Positions 43,201 through 58,200 of a stretch of 64,000 nt of DNA are shown in pieces. How positions within the stretch are numbered: the first letter of the stretch is position 1; the number at the start of each line of letters is the position of its first letter. The notes beneath the pieces were generated by a model, which had not been told where the DNA came from, did no database searches, and was given only the letters and a program-made list of their open reading frames with translations. Position numbers and translations under genes: made by a program. Origin of the DNA: Strigops habroptila (Eukaryota > Chordata > Aves > Psittaciformes > Psittacidae); contig NC_046358.1 of NCBI RefSeq assembly GCF_004027225.2, positions 537,979 through 601,978 on the forward strand, given 5' to 3'.

Positions 43201-46200
43201 GGGATGGGGCAGCCACAGCTTCTCTGGGCAAAAGCCCCTCTCTAGCTTTCTTCTCGGCCCCTTTAGGTATGTAGACTCCCCTCTGTATGTGGATGGCACA
43301 TACGGATTGTATCTGGGCCAAATCTGTGCTCAGACTTGGTGTCACTGTAGAATATGACTCTTGCTGCGTGGTTGTAGGATGTTTGTGCAAGCAGGAGTAA
43401 GTCACCTTGTGAATTTGGATATAAAGTGGATTGGATAGAATCTGCTTGAGAGGAGAAGGAGGTGAAGCAGCAGTCATGTCACTGTCTAATGTTTAGTTGT
43501 TTCTCTTTCTGCTTTCCTCAAGGTCCCACCTGGAAGAAACCCAGAAGGTATCTCGCCGGAGGCGCTTTCCCTTTCCCAGAGAAAGAAGTGATTCCACGTG
43601 CTCCAGTTCCATTTATTTCACAGCCAGCTCAGGAGCAGCCAACACGGATGATGGGGAAAGCGAAGGAGGGTAAGCACAGCACAGAGCATGAGCAGTCTTC
43701 ACAGACTTGGATGCCTAGTTACTTAGATCCGTGCAGTTTATAACATAAAGGAAGGGATTTTTTCCCCACTAGGTGTCTGTCATCCTGGTTTTATTTGCTT
43801 TCATTACAGTAACTCTACTACTGCCAGGGCCAGATTGAGTGAAATGCAACAATTCTGGCTGAGAGAAAGAGGGGAAAGAAAAAAACCACAAAGAAACATA
43901 AGTTTTAAGGCTTTTTTTTAAGTAATAATTTGATTAGGGAACCTTGCAGAAAGAGGGGAAGTAGTAATCCAGCCTGGCACTTGAGTGAGAGTTTAGATAT
44001 AACATTTCCAGACAATAGTGTATTTTGGAGTGTCTGGAAAACTTAAAGTTAAAACTCTATTCCAATTAACTGAAATGTTCAGCCTGGAGAAGAGAAGGCT
44101 CCTTAAGGGGAGACCTTAGAGCAGCTCCCACTGCCTAAAGGGGCTACAAGAAACCTGGAGAGTGGCTTTGTCCCTACAAGGACAAAGGACAAGGGGAATG
44201 GCTTTAACCTACTGGCGGGGAGACTGAGATGAGCTCTGAGGCAGAAGCTCTTCCCTGTGAGGGTGCTGAGGCGCTGGCACAGACTTTTCCCAGAGAAGCT
44301 GTGGCTGCCCCATCCCTGGCAGTGTTCAAGGCCAGGTTGGACACAGGGGCTTGGAGCAACCTGCTCTAGTGGAAGGTGTCCCTGCCCGTGGCAGGGGTTG
44401 GAGGTGGAGGACCTTTAAGCTCCCTCCAACCCAAACCAGCCTGGGATTCTATGAGAATGTCTTTGGCTGGGGTACTTACAGATTCTTCTCAGTGTGTCAC
44501 ACTGACCAGTTCTCTTGCTGAAGTTTTTGTAGTTTAAGAAGAGGTGAAGAATACCGTGTAGTTTAAGAACACTGGTAAAAATCACGGTATAGATGCAAGT
44601 GTTGTCATAGTAGATATATACTGAGATCTACTGCATACACAGATGTGAGTGCTGCCTTTCTGGTGAAACACTTCTGTGCATTAATCAGACGGATTCTAGA
44701 GCTTTTGAGGTGTGTGAGTGTGCTCTAAAACGTGCAGCACTGTACTTCATGTCCATTTTCCCAGGGGAGTTGAAATGAGTGTGATGTAAGGAGAGAAGTT
44801 AATTACAGCACGGAGTCAGGCAGGCAGGATTTGGGCATGACATGCTGTCCAGTAGCAGCTGAGTGACCAGTGAGCTGGTGCAGGCTGGCACTTGGCAGCA
44901 GGGCTTTGTCAGTGGGGACAAAGCAGCCCTTGCTGGTGCAGCCTCTGGAACAGAGCACACACGCTGCAGGAGAGCAGGCGTGACTGCCAGAACCCATGTC
45001 ACTTTGGTATTTTATCTCGAGTAGCTGGAATTGGTGAAGCAGGAAAGAGCTGCTGTGAGCTCATTCAGCTCTACAACTGCTTCATTCATCTGGAGTGGGT
45101 GTTGTACGAAAGCAGATTTCGGGAACAAGTGATTCACGGTGATGTAATAGGTAACGGGGCTGCATAACGTTTTACAACGATACACTTGGATCTGAAGACA
45201 AGACCCTGCTATCTAGACAAGAACAGATGCATTGAGTCATCAGGATGCCAATGTACTTTGTAAAGCTTGTTGAAAAGGATGGACTTTGCCAGCAGATACC
45301 AGCCCGTGATGTTGTCTGATCATGAGAAAGTTTTAAATCATGATAGGGGCTGACAGCAAGTCAAAGGTTCAGTGGTCCAAGGTGGAGAATTAGTGGATAA
45401 GCAGCTATCGTATGATTAAAAAACCCCAAATTGAATAGTATGTAATTTCTTATTCTGGTATTTGTCCTATACAAATAGGTATAATATTAGTCTGCTCAGG
45501 ACCAGATGCCTTTGATATGCAATATTGTCTTTTAGAGATGTAAATACTGACATTTGCTAGTAGAAAATCCAGGTGGGAAATGTACATTTTGGAATTAGCA
45601 GCCTCTGGGAGGAAGAATGAGACTATTCCCAACAGCTAAATTCCAGCTGTGTATTTATTTCTGGCAATCATATTCTTTTAATTCAGAAAGAGGAGCTCAG
45701 GTTTCAGCTTTACTTTGTAAACCACATGGGCACAAGCATCTTCTCCATTTCATTTACAAGTCACAGGAATCATCTTGAGCTTTCAGGAGCCCGGAGGTCT
45801 TGGGCTGCTTAATTTCCCCATCTTGCTTTGGCACCACATTGGTCTTTTGAGCCTCTTTGCCTCCTCTTCCCATGTGCATTTTGTTCCAGATAGTAGGTGT
45901 TAGTTTTCATCAGGATGTGTGCTCACCAGAGGCCTCCACTTACTAAAGCATTTAAGAACTTTCCATCATCATAAACTTGAGAAAACAGGCTGCTAACATC
46001 TAAATCCCTCAATCTTTCTGAAAACTCTGTATTTATGAGGTTACATACAGCATTATTTGTCTTTTTAAACTGGCAGCATCTTGTCTGAGCTGTCTTGGAG
46101 AAAACACACCTTTGTGGTGGAAGAAAAAGCCACATGTTGCTGCCTGGTTCTCAAGACCCTGTTGTGTTTCAGGAACCTTCAATGTGGAAAGTGTTTTTCA

Positions 46201-49200
46201 GCTGGAGCACTGGAATCCTTGCAGCTGCCAGTCACTTGTAGTGAGACAGTGTCACCACTGTGCTGCATGGTAGGTTAGGATGGGACATAAGAGAGTCTGA
46301 GGAGTGTAAGTATCAAAATGAGGTAGCCCAGAGAACTAATAATATTATTAATCTTAAGAAAATATCAAGAAATGAAGTTTTTAATGTGAAATGGAGCTGT
46401 GCCAGTGTCACCTACCACCATGCTGCTGCATCATCCATTGATTTAGTGCTGCCTACATGATCTGCAGCGTGGCACTTGCTTTCCTGGCTTCAGGGATAAG
46501 ACTGACTCTTCTTTTATTTCTTGTCTTAGTGTTTCAGAACAAAGTGTGTGTTTTTAGGATGGTTGGAGGCTGTGGGGAGTGAGGTGTTCATTTGCCCTCT
46601 GCCAGAGAGGGAAATGGTTGAGTATTATTGATGGTTCTCAGAAAGCTGAAGCTTTGATAGCCAAATGTGTCTTGTTATCTGTGTGTGGCCAACCTACTGT
46701 AAGTGCTTTCTTCAGATAGGCACTTGGGTCACGTATCTTTCTCTCCAGACAAAGGCAGCTTCATGCCCTCCTTGGAGGAGAAACTCAGCCTGGGCAAAAG
46801 GGAGAGCAGCTTTTGGTTCTTTATATATATATAAAAATGTATACGTATGTATGTATGTATATGTATATAAACATCTGTGCAAAGGTGTTAGTAAGTGAAA
46901 CTCAGTAGATATAAGTTCTGTTAATCAATCTAGTTTCCCTCTCTAGAAAGAAAGTGAGATTAGTAACCAAGTGCCCTCAGACTTGGAATTGTGACATTGG
47001 CTTAAGCACAGTTTAGTTGGGTGACAACTACAGACATCCCCTAGAGTTAATCATCGATGGGATTTAGAATCATAGAATCGTAAGGGTTGGAAAGGACCTT
47101 AAGATCATCTAGTTCCAACCCCCCTGCCATGGGCAGGGACACCTTGCCCTAAACCACGTGGTTCAAGGCTCTGTCCAACCTGGCCTTGAACACCGAATTT
47201 GACCTAGGCTGCTTCAGGAGGAGAGCTTTCTATACAGAGAAACCAAGAAAATACCAATATAAAAGTGCACGTTCTTAAATTACTGGCTGACTTGGGCTTA
47301 TTCTTCAGTTAAGAGCTTGCAGATAAATGTGAGTGGGACAGATAGTCTTCTTTAAGAATTAACTGGTTCTATAAGTAGACACCCCACTCAGTGGTGTCAG
47401 TCATACATAATGGTGGTTTAAATTTCCATCTTATGTGCCTGTATATCATTTTGGGGAACTTAATTTTAGCCTCTTTCAGAAGCTTTGATCTGAGCTTTAT
47501 CCTGGTTCATTTGCCTAATTGAGCAGATTATTGTTGCCTGGGATTCTGTACATGTGGTGTCTTTTTGTGGCTCATCTGCTCTCTTCTTCCTGGATTTCTT
47601 GCTCATATGAAATAGTTTTGCTCACTCTCCCACAGTTTTGTACCTCTTCATGTCAATGTGAACAAGCTGTTTTGTATTTAGCACTCAGACAAGATGATGG
47701 AGGTACTAGATCCTGCCAGAACAGCTATTGTGTCTGAAATTCCCTGGAACAGGCTGAAAACCTCAGGTTATGTTTTCCACATGGATGAATGTGTTGGATT
47801 TTGGCTTGAAATTTTATAATCCGTACACTGAATTGTCCTGGCTCTGTTCTTAGTTGGTTTTAGTATTTTACATTGAGGTTAGAAGGCCTAGGAGAAGCTG
47901 TTTATGGTGTGCAAGCAAGATGTGGGTGCTTGTGACTGAGTTCTGTTTAGCTTTTGGGGGTCACCTTCTTCATTTTGTTGAGGCTGTGTATATTCCATGA
48001 GAAACAGTGTTTGGTGTGTTATTTGGGACGCTGGACTGTACGGTGTTCGCAAGGATAAACTAAGGTACTCCTTTTCCTCTATTAGGAAGGGTGGTTTTTT
48101 CCCATCCCAGGTGTATAAGCCTGTCACAGGCTGCAGAGCATCTCCTCAAGCTGATTCTGCATTGTGATATTTTATCTCAAAGGTACAGCACAGCCAACGC
48201 CGAGTCCGACTATGACCGGGAGTCCGAGAAAGACAGCGAGGAAGGGGAAGATGAAGTGAGCTGTGAAACAGTGAGAACTGCACGACGAGATTCCCTGGAT
48301 CTTGTCAACGAGGATGAAACCCATTTAGTCCTGGATTCCTTACTGGAGGAAGGGCTGGAGCAGCTACTGCAGCAGGCTGACCGCTTGCACAGTGGAGATG
48401 AGCAGGAGAAGAGAGAGGGATTCCAGCTGCTGCTCAACAATAAGCTGGCGGTAAGGGTTGCCTTTTGTGTTCTCCAGCAGTGATTTCAGCTGAATAGCTG
48501 AGGGGGAAGAGGAAATTGTATGTCTTAGCAAGGTCCAGGTCTTACCCAGCAACTGGGCCAGCTTCCAGTGGCCCCCTCCTTGGGAGCAACTGGGGAGTGG
48601 GCTGAGGGCCAGAGTTATTCAAGCTACAGCAGCCAGTTCCTGGTCGCTTTGTGTCTTGGAACTCTATGTCTCATCATCACTTTCCCTGAGTGAACACAGT
48701 GCACATGTGTAAAACAACGGTGCTGGGTGTATGCAGTGAGCAAATGTTTTGAGAACGTTTATCTTGTTGAATGTGCGGTTGCTCAATCTATGTTCAGAAA
48801 GCTTGGGCTTCCCAAGCACTGCCCAGGGTGTGTGTGGTGGTTCCTGAAACAAGTAAGTTGCATATTCAAGCAGAAGGGTTAGGTGACACTTATGTGTGTA
48901 TTAGTTAATGAGATTAAAAACCTGGAGGGTGCCACCTCAAAAAATGGGTCTTTTTCTGTCACGTAGGTGATGTACCTGGCCTTCCCTGTGAGGGTGCTGA
49001 GGCGCTGGCACAGGGTGCCCAGAGAAGCTGTGGCTGCCCCATCCCTGGCAGTGTTCAAGGCCAGGTTGGACACAGGGGCTTGGAGCAACCTGCTCTAGTG
49101 GAAGGTGTCCCTGCCTGTGGCAGGGGGTTGGAGCTGGATGATTTTAAGGTCCTTTCCAACCCAAACCACTCTGTGATTCTATGTGAATTGATTCCCTGGT

Positions 49201-52200
49201 CTGGTGAATGCTGGTGCTGCTGCTGAGGTGTGGGAGCACAGAAGGGCAGTGATGGTGCAGGTAGCAGCTTGTACCTGTGGCTACATGTGGTGGCTGCAGC
49301 CAGCATTGAATTGTGGCTGGCTGTGGCTGTTCATAGAATCCTAGAATCAATCAGGTTGGAAAAGACCTTTAAGCTCATCAAGTCCAACCATTGCCCAGCA
49401 CTGCCAAGGCCACCACTGCCCCATGGCACTGAGGCCTCGGCTACACGGGGTGTGAACACTTGCAGGGACGGTGACTCCAGCCCTGCCCTGGGCAGCCTGT
49501 GCCAATGCCTGAGCACCCTCTGGGGAAGGAATTGTTCCTCAGCTCCATCTAAACCTGCCCTGGTGCAGCTTGAGGCCGTTTCCTCTTGTCCCATCCCTTG
49601 TTCCTTGGGAGCAGAGACCAGCTCCCTCCTGGCTCGATCATCCATGTGAGCTCCAGCACCAGTGCAGGCATGCCCGTGCCTGCTACAGCCGCACTGGCAG
49701 CCCTGGTTGGGGTTTACTGAAGTACTGCACAGCCAGCAAAGGAAATGTTTTGGGTTATCAGCCTTCTAAAGAGCAAAACCTTTTGGCTTCTGTATTTTTA
49801 GGAGGAATAAAAGGAGAGAAATAACAAAGAACTTGATCAATTCTAGTTATAAGTATATTGGGTTTTTTCCTTCCCACCAGGAAGCAGTGACAGGCCTGTG
49901 GGCTTCTTTCTGGTGATTCTCCCACTTCAGTTTATTTCCAGTATTGTCACAAAAGAAACCAGACTGTTGGTGGTTATGTTTTCATTTTCAACCTATTTTT
50001 TTAAGTAAGTTTGAATTTGTCAGGACTGCTTCAAATTTAGCAGCACACCTCCAGTACTGCCCCAGGTTTCAGAGCAGGTCAGGATGGGGAACTGTTGGAG
50101 TGGGGACTGAAGCATGAAAGAAATAAAGTTGAATGTGTGTGTTCTAATGCAGAAGTGAGCTTTAGGGTGAATTTTTGCCTGGTATGTTGAGGTTAGTGGA
50201 GTTGCTGGAGACCTGACCCCTGTATGGCCTTTGAAGTGGAGGGTTCCTTGCAAGAAGGACTTAGACCTGTACCAGCAGTGTAGCATTATAAGATTAACTG
50301 CAAATGTGGCCATCCAGTTTGCTCTTTAGTGTTTCTGCTCCAGTTCTTGTAGACTTGGGGCCTTTTAAAGTGTCAAGAATCATCTGTGTGACTTCTAATA
50401 TATGCCTCTGCTTGGTTTTTCATGCTCATGCTCTTTGTCAGTGGCAGAATGGGTGCTTACACGTAACATTTATGGGTTTACTGCAGTATGCAGAGCAGAA
50501 GGACTTCCTCTGGCGCCTGGCCCGGGCACACAGTGACATGTGTGAACTCACAGACGACGCAGATGAGAAGAGATCCTACGCAGCTGATGGTGAGGAATTG
50601 TGTGCTTGAGGCAGAGGGAGGGGGATGCTCAAAGCTGACATGACACCTCAGAGGTATAAACCCTACACTTGCAAACAATGTCATGTGTTTTCTTTCCCTG
50701 TCATCATTTTTTAGGTTTGTTTCTCAGACCTTTTATCCATATCATAGGATTCCAGGCAGGTTTGGGTTGGAAGGGAGCTTAAAGCTCCTCCAGTCCCAAC
50801 CCCCTGCCACGGGCAGGGACACCTTCCACTAGAGCAGGTTGCTCCAAGCCCCTGTGTCCAACCTGGCCTTGAACACTGCCAGGGATGGGGCAGCCACAGC
50901 TTCTCTGGGCACCCTGTGCCAGCGCCTCAGCACCCTCACAGGGAAGAGCTTCTGCCTCAGAGCTCATCTCAGTCTCCCCTCTGGCAGGTTAAAGCCATTC
51001 CCCTTGGCCTGTCTCCACAGGCCCTTGTCCAAAGCCCCTCTCCAGGTTTCCTGGAGCCCCTTTAGGCAGTGGGAGCTGCTCTAAGGTCTCCCTGGAGCCT
51101 TTTCCAGGCTGTGGTATTATGATAAATCATTTTTTGCTGTAACACATTTAATTTTATGTGACTAACTCATGCAGGTATGAAAACGAAATACAGTTGTAAA
51201 TGTGTATTTACTTAGAAGAATCAATTTAGTTTAGTTCCCATGTTCTTTTTCACTATCAGATGTTGTTTGTTTGCAAGATTGTGGGTGGGTCAGAGTAAAA
51301 CCAAAAAATCATCTTTATCAAAGTTCTGATGCGCAACAAAAGATACTATTCTAAGTAATTTCTGTCCTGTTTATTATGCACATAACTATATATAGTTAGT
51401 TAATACTGTATCTAATGTGTATATTATTTCTGGAAATCAGTGTAGCCGTTTAAAACATGGAATTCTGTTTTATTTTGATAGCAGTGTTTAGTTTTCAGCT
51501 TTTTGAGACTGGGGCTCTTGGAGGAGATGGGGGGGACATGGGGCAAGTCCCAGATCCAAGGCTGTGAAATGCAGCAGAACAGACCACTGAAAGCTCTAAT
51601 GAACTTCTCTTACCATGGTGTGGAAGGTGTCTTTGTTGTGGGTAACTGTGCTTCCAAAGGAAGTGAAGCTATGTCGACAGGTCAGCACAGTTTGCTACTG
51701 CACTATGAATTTGTATGACCAGTTTGAGTGGTCTTGGGTGTTCTGTAGCACTGCAAGAGAATGAAATTCCCCATGGGACAGTTTCAAGCCAACTGTATTA
51801 CAGAATTAATAAATACGACTTTTAGGCCATTCTATTAGTGTACTCTAAGAGCCTCAGAGAAAGCAGCTGAATTTCTGACCTCTGACCACTTACTTGCAGG
51901 GAAAGAAGAGCTGGAAATTGCCTTACAGAAATGGGACCAAAGTGCTGAGTGCCACCAGTGGTATGTAACTTCTTCGTGATTGCTTTTAAGAACCACAGGA
52001 AAAGGACTTGGAGGTCACTGTGAGCTGAGCTGCCTTTACTGCATTAATGCTGCTTTCTGTAAAAAGCCATTTTGAACAGCTTTGACTAAATGGAGTAAGT
52101 AACGGGTTGACAGATAGTAGGTCTGGTTCTGGTTATAGTCATAGACTTGGCTTATACCAGTTTAATTCTGAATGTCTCTCTGAGACAACATGGGCAGAAG

Positions 52201-55200
52201 AGTTCTAGAGCAAAAGCTACCAAACAGAATCATGAACTTCTTTGAATACTGACAACAGATTGCAGCAAGGCTTTTGTGAGGCTGCACCTAACAAGTTGAT
52301 GCACTTTGGTGGTGAAGGATGAACTTCCAGATGAGGCTTGGAGAAACAAGCTGTTGATAGGGTGAGTTTGGGATGGATAAGTATATGTGGTGTTTACCAA
52401 GCTAAATTTATCAAGTTAGACTGCATGTTCTTTGGGCTTCTTCACAGAATCACAGAATCCCAGACTGGTTTGGGTTGGAAGGGACCTTAAAGATCATCCA
52501 GTCCCACCTCCCTGCCATGGGCAGGGACACCTTCCACTAGAGCAGGTTGCTCCAAGCCCCTGTGTCCAACCTGGCCTTGAACACTGCCAGGGATGGGGCA
52601 GCCACAGCTTCTCTGGGCACCCTGTGCCAGCGCCTCAGCACCCTCACAGAGAAGAACTTCTGCCTCAGAGCTCATCTCAATCCCAGCTCTCTCAGCCTGG
52701 CTCCAGAGCAGAGCTGCTCCAGCCCTCACAGCATCTCCTTGGCTTCCTCTGGACTCACTCCAACATCTCCATGTCCCTCTAGTAGCTGAAGCACATGTTT
52801 TGAAATGGTGAAGGAAAGTTCATTTAGCAGCTTTCCTGGGAATTGTGCAGTTTCCCTTTCCAAAGGTAGTGGGTGATGCTTTGCACAGCACCTGGCTTTG
52901 AGGCCTGTGTATGTCTGGGCAGGATGCTGCCAGCGCCTTGGCACAGAAATGTGCTGAACTCCTCCAGCAGTGCTTCTGGTTGTGCAGACACTGGGAAACA
53001 GCTCTCAGAGCAGCCTGTTCCATGCAGGGAGTGGATGGGCTGCCAAGGGATATATTTCACACAGATAACTTGCAGACAGCTACTTCCTGAGTTGGAGAGC
53101 TTGCTGTGGTGGGGCTCTCCTTACTTTCCTTCCATGAGCCCTGTTTTCTTTGGCTCCTTTTCAGCCCCCTGTAGAGCAATGTGGATATCCCCCAAAGTCA
53201 AACTTGCAGCCAGCTCCACACAGTCTTGAGAGTTACATATTAAGTATGAATGAGGTTTTCCCTTTGTGTTCCCCCAACATTCATGTGTTAATTGTTGGGG
53301 TTCATTCTGTTACTGCCATTCCGACAGTGCTCTGCTGCAGAGATGCTTGCTTTATGTCAAGAGATGTATTTGCCTCAGTCAGCTAGGCCTGTGAGCGTGG
53401 GCTTAATGCTGTGCCAATGTTCTTGTATTCATCTTCATTCTGGAGTAAGGAGGAACATCATTCTTATCAGACAGCCTTTTATAGTCTGCTGAAGAGTGTC
53501 TGCTTGCCCGCACTGCTGAGTTCTGTGCGGGGATGGTGCTTGTCACTCAGCAGAGCACTCTGGCTTTGAGATGAACTGAGACAGCAACAGGTGGCTCTTT
53601 CTTTATAAAGGTAGTTTATCCTTTTTCCATGATAAAGGATGAAATGATCTGCAGTTCAGCCAAGCAGGGTGTTCCATGTTTGTGTGAATGCTGCTGGTGG
53701 TGAGGATTTCGGTCAGGAGGTAGGCAAGGGGGGAAGGTATCTTGCTCATTCAGCAGCCTGAGTGAACAGGCTTAGATTGCAGCTCAGGTAGGGACTGAAG
53801 GGATTGTTCTCCTTGCTTCAAAACACCCCAACAGAGGGTTTGGAGAGGGGGTCAGATACCTGCAGAGGTAAAGAAACATCCTTTTGTAGTGTTCTGGTGA
53901 ACTCCTTGATGAACAGTGTTGATCAGCAGTTACTGTGAAGGACTCACAACATGTAAAATAGAATAAAAGAGAAATTATTACTTTTTTTTAATGGAAATTA
54001 TTGGGAGAAGAAGATACTAAATATCTTTTTCAAACAAGATTTGCACTCTTCTGACATGAGCATGTTTATGTGGAGGGTCGGTTTGGACTGCTGGCATCTA
54101 AGTAAATGCATCTTGAATAGACTGTGTATTCTAGCTCTTAGCAATGAATTGCTTTTCTCCATTAAAGCTTTGATAAGAAGGAAGAATATTGGGACAGACA
54201 AGGTTGACCCATCTCTAGCAGTGTTTGGCTTTGTCTGCTGGCTTAGCAACTTGAAGGAATGGGGTTTTGGTTACCAGATTGAGTCTTGAGGTCTGTAAAC
54301 CACAAATACTGGATCACTTGTATTTTACAGGGTGTAATGTTGATAGTTCAGCTTTGGAATTCATCATTCCAAAGCATACAGAAGCAATGGGTATAATGGG
54401 ATGTTTAGTCATGGGTCTGCAGTAGAAAACCCCAAGCCTCTGGCGTTGGGATGTCCTCAGTGCCTCTGTTACAGCCTGTGCCCACCTCTTCCCACAGCAA
54501 TTCTGGTGCAAAAGGGCACAATTCCTGTCCTGTGAGACCAGTCTCTTGTCCAGCCAGGGGAGAGGCTTCTGCACATCTACATCTTGCTTTTAGCTCGAGA
54601 GAGCAGCTGCAGAAAGGGCAGCTGGAGGAAGGAAAGAGCAGAGCAGCATGTGGGAGGCCTGGAATGGGAAGGGAATATGTAACTACCTTTACCAGTCACA
54701 GAAATAATGATTTCTGCTGTGAATAGAACAGGAAATGATTCCCTTTCCAGCTCTGTGTGGCTCATGGGATGGTTCCAAGCTGTTTTAATTGCAGGCTCTT
54801 CTTATGCTAATTGAATTTACCCTGAGAAAAACATTATTGCTCATGAAATAATGCTTAAAGCGTGGAAAGATACATACGTATGAAAAATGTAGGATAAAAC
54901 ATAGTTCCAAAGGGCGTTTTCATAGGGAATCAGTTTATTATCTCTCATCACCCATGTTGCCTTTCCTGCATTTTTGTCCCATGTCTTTTTTCAGACAAAA
55001 ATGCAGGAATTCCCTGCAGAGCATCAGTTGTGGGAGCAGCATGGATGTGTGTGATGTTAACATGATGATCCTTTTCATGCTCACAACGTTGACTATGGTA
55101 TAGGGAAGTCTTTCTCTTTCCCACAACATCCTAGATGGACATTTTAATAGAAATATCCCAAGTGATTTTAACATCTCCCCTGTGTGATAGGGGCTGTGTG

Positions 55201-58200
55201 GAGCCTTGTGCAGGTATTGTCAGGGCTGCATTTTTCCTGTGTACATTATTTCATGTTGACTGTAATTTTATGTTTTATCAGTTGCTATTTAATGCTTATG
55301 GATTACTTGTGATGCAGTTGTGCTGGTTCTTGTGCTTGCTTATTGCTCCCTGTGCTGTATTTGCTGCTGTTGCACAATCATTCCTTGTTTATTAGCTCTA
55401 AGGTGTGATGCTTGTCAAGCAGGACAGAAGATACTTCACATACAGCCATCAGTGCAAGTAAAACTCTTTTCCCCTCTTTCAGTCCCTTATAATTATTGCA
55501 GTAATGACATTGTAAAGCATCAAATGAAGAAAATAAGATTGTAAACAAAAGGGATTTCTGAGTGCTGGCAATGACAATGCTCTATGGAGCATGACCAGCT
55601 GCAGCTTGGGGGTGTTTTGTGGCTGGTTTGAAGGCTCTGGCAGCTTCATAGTGAGTGGTTTCTAGAATGACAGAAAAGCAGGAGGTGTTTGGGGCTGTGT
55701 CTTGCCTGGCTTTGGGAGCTGCCCATATGTGAAGGAGAGTCCTTTGATGGATCTCCTGGGTCATCTTGACGTTAGTTTTGGTGCAAAGTGTTATTGTAGT
55801 CACTTGCTCATTGAAGTCAGCGGGTCCCAGGAAACCCATCTCTGCAGAGCTGGGGTCTGGTCAGGGCTGGGCAGAGAAGTCAGGCCTGGTGTGGTGGGAC
55901 CTCAGCTGCGCTTCCCTGGTAGGCACTGCTTAGGAATACAGGAACGTGGGAGGGGTGCGTTGGGGGTTTGGTGTATTTAGTACCTTTAGGGTAGATTTGT
56001 GTACTGTAGGCTGGTTGGAATGATACTGAGTGTTCTTAATGCCTGTGTACTCCTCTTTTATAATCACCTGATTCTTTTGACATCGACAAAGTCATTCTCT
56101 GCTTTGATTGTAAAAGGTCTCTGAACAGATCTTATGTCCAATTAAATTGATTAATCCCTGAGCTGATTTCAGCTCATGAAGGGGAGCACAGAGCAAGTGC
56201 TTGTTCAAGTTTCTAAGTCTGTTCTTGCTTGCATTTAGGGGGGGATAGAAGAGGTATCAGTCATTGCACAGACCTGTGTGGTTTGCTGCTTAGACTTCAC
56301 AGATGAAGTGAGAGAAGCAGATGTGGCCTCATCAGAGTCCCCTGTCTTTGCAGTGTGGCTGTTTGCAGCACAACTCAAGCACGTACCAGCAGCGTTAGGG
56401 ATCAGGCAGGGATAGAGAGCTGTGTATTTGCCTTGGCTGCTGCTCCTCAAGCTAAAGAAATAGTGGAAGTGCAGCCAGAGCAGTGAGGGATTTCAGAGCT
56501 CCATCAGGGGAAAATTTTGCAGGTGCTGCTTTGGCAGCTTTTGTTTGAGTTGGGTATTTCACATTGGTAAATAAATGTTATTTTCTGACTGCTAAAGCTG
56601 TCATTGCAGAATAAGCTTTGACTCTCCTGGTGATATTCTGTATATAACAGAGAAGCAGGAGGAGGATATGTTCTTGGTTTAGATACTCCAAAATGTGATC
56701 TTTCTTCTAAAGAGCGTGTCACACTTGAGAGCTACTGAATTGTGCACCAGCCCATTTAACTTAATGGAATCATAGAATCATGGAATGGTTTGTGTTGGAA
56801 AGGAGCTTAAAGCTCCTCCAGCCCCAACCCCCTGCCCCGGGCAGGGACAGTTTCCACTGGAGCAGGTTGCTCCAAGCCCCTGTGTCCAACCTGGCCTTGA
56901 ACACTGCCAGGGATGGGGCAGCCACAGCTTCTCTGGGCACCCTGTGCCAGCGCCTCAGCACCCTCACAGGGAAGAGCTTCTGCCTCAGAGCTCATCTCAA
57001 TCTCCCCTCTGGCAGGTTAAAGCCATTCCCCTTGGCCTGTCCCTACATCCCTTGTCCAAAGCCCCTCTCCAGGTTTCCTGGAGCCCCTTTAGGCACTGGA
57101 GCTGCTCTAAGGTCTCCCCTTCAGGAGCCTTCTCTTCTCCAGGCTGCCCCAGCCCAGCTCTCTCAGCCTGGCTCCAGAGCAGAGCTGCTCCAGCCCTCGC
57201 AGCATCTCCATGGCCTCCTCTGGACTTGCTCCAGCAGCTCCACGTCCCTCTTCTGTTGGAGGCATATTGTGCCACCAGCTTCTGCTGGTACCTCTGGCGG
57301 GCTGTGGGTAGATACCAGTTCTTTATAAAGTGACAGCATTCCGGATATGACTTGGAAAGAGCTTTAATTTTAACAACTGGCAGTACTTCAGGATTTAACT
57401 CTTCACTGGGTACTGCCGTGATCTGGCCAATTTGAAGCTGTGTCTGGATTTATGAGCTGAGCATTTCTGTTCTACGGGTGGATTAAACACAGAAGTTACT
57501 CTCAATATAGATTAGGGGCAGAAGCAACTATATAGCAAATCAGAACAGGTGTTAGGAGATAGTTCAGAACTTAGAGGAGGAAAACCAGCATGCATTAGAG
57601 CTGCCTGATAGCATCCCCTGACTGAGGGGGGTTCCTCCCTTAATCGGGGTGTTGGAACCCTGAAACATTTCCATGTCCTGAGCCACAGAGGCTCTGACAG
57701 TGGGGGCACCAGAGAGGAGCCAAGGAAGAGAAAGTCCTGAAAAGTATGAGCAGGGACACAAGGAACCTCAGCAGGGATCAATATTCCCTCCTCTCTTGGG
57801 AACAGTGAAGTAACTTGACATTTACAGAAAATGGGTTGCTTGTTATTTGTTGGGCATAAAGAGAAGTTCGGAGACCTGGCATCTTAAGTGTTGAGTATGT
57901 CAGTAGAAAGCTCTCATAGCACAGGTGATAGTGCTACAGATGAGGAAAACAACTCATGAACTACTAAAGGCTTCGTTCTGCAGCTCTTCTCATCAGTGTT
58001 GGTGCTTCCTGGGAAGCACTAGTAGTTCCTGCAGTCTAGTTTTTGTAGTTTGGACATCTTGCCCAGGTATGTCCAGGCTCTTTGCTGGTAGCTCTTGGGA
58101 GGAAAGCTGAAACTGCATCTTCTGAGTAAAACCAGAGGTTTAAATAGGCATGAGGTCACTCCATAAAAATAGCGTGTTCTACACAATAAATACCATTTGT

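Larger units (their letters stand above)
43670..48182. other. RMDN3 intron 3 (4.5 kb)
   Basis: Contains CR1 copies at 44077 and 47066 and a TA/TATG microsatellite near 46820. The remainder is unique intronic sequence with no exon recognised. Confidence 0.6.

Noticed and set aside
46818-46872. Possible regulatory TATA cluster
   Set aside because: Simple TA/TATG microsatellite deep in an intron.
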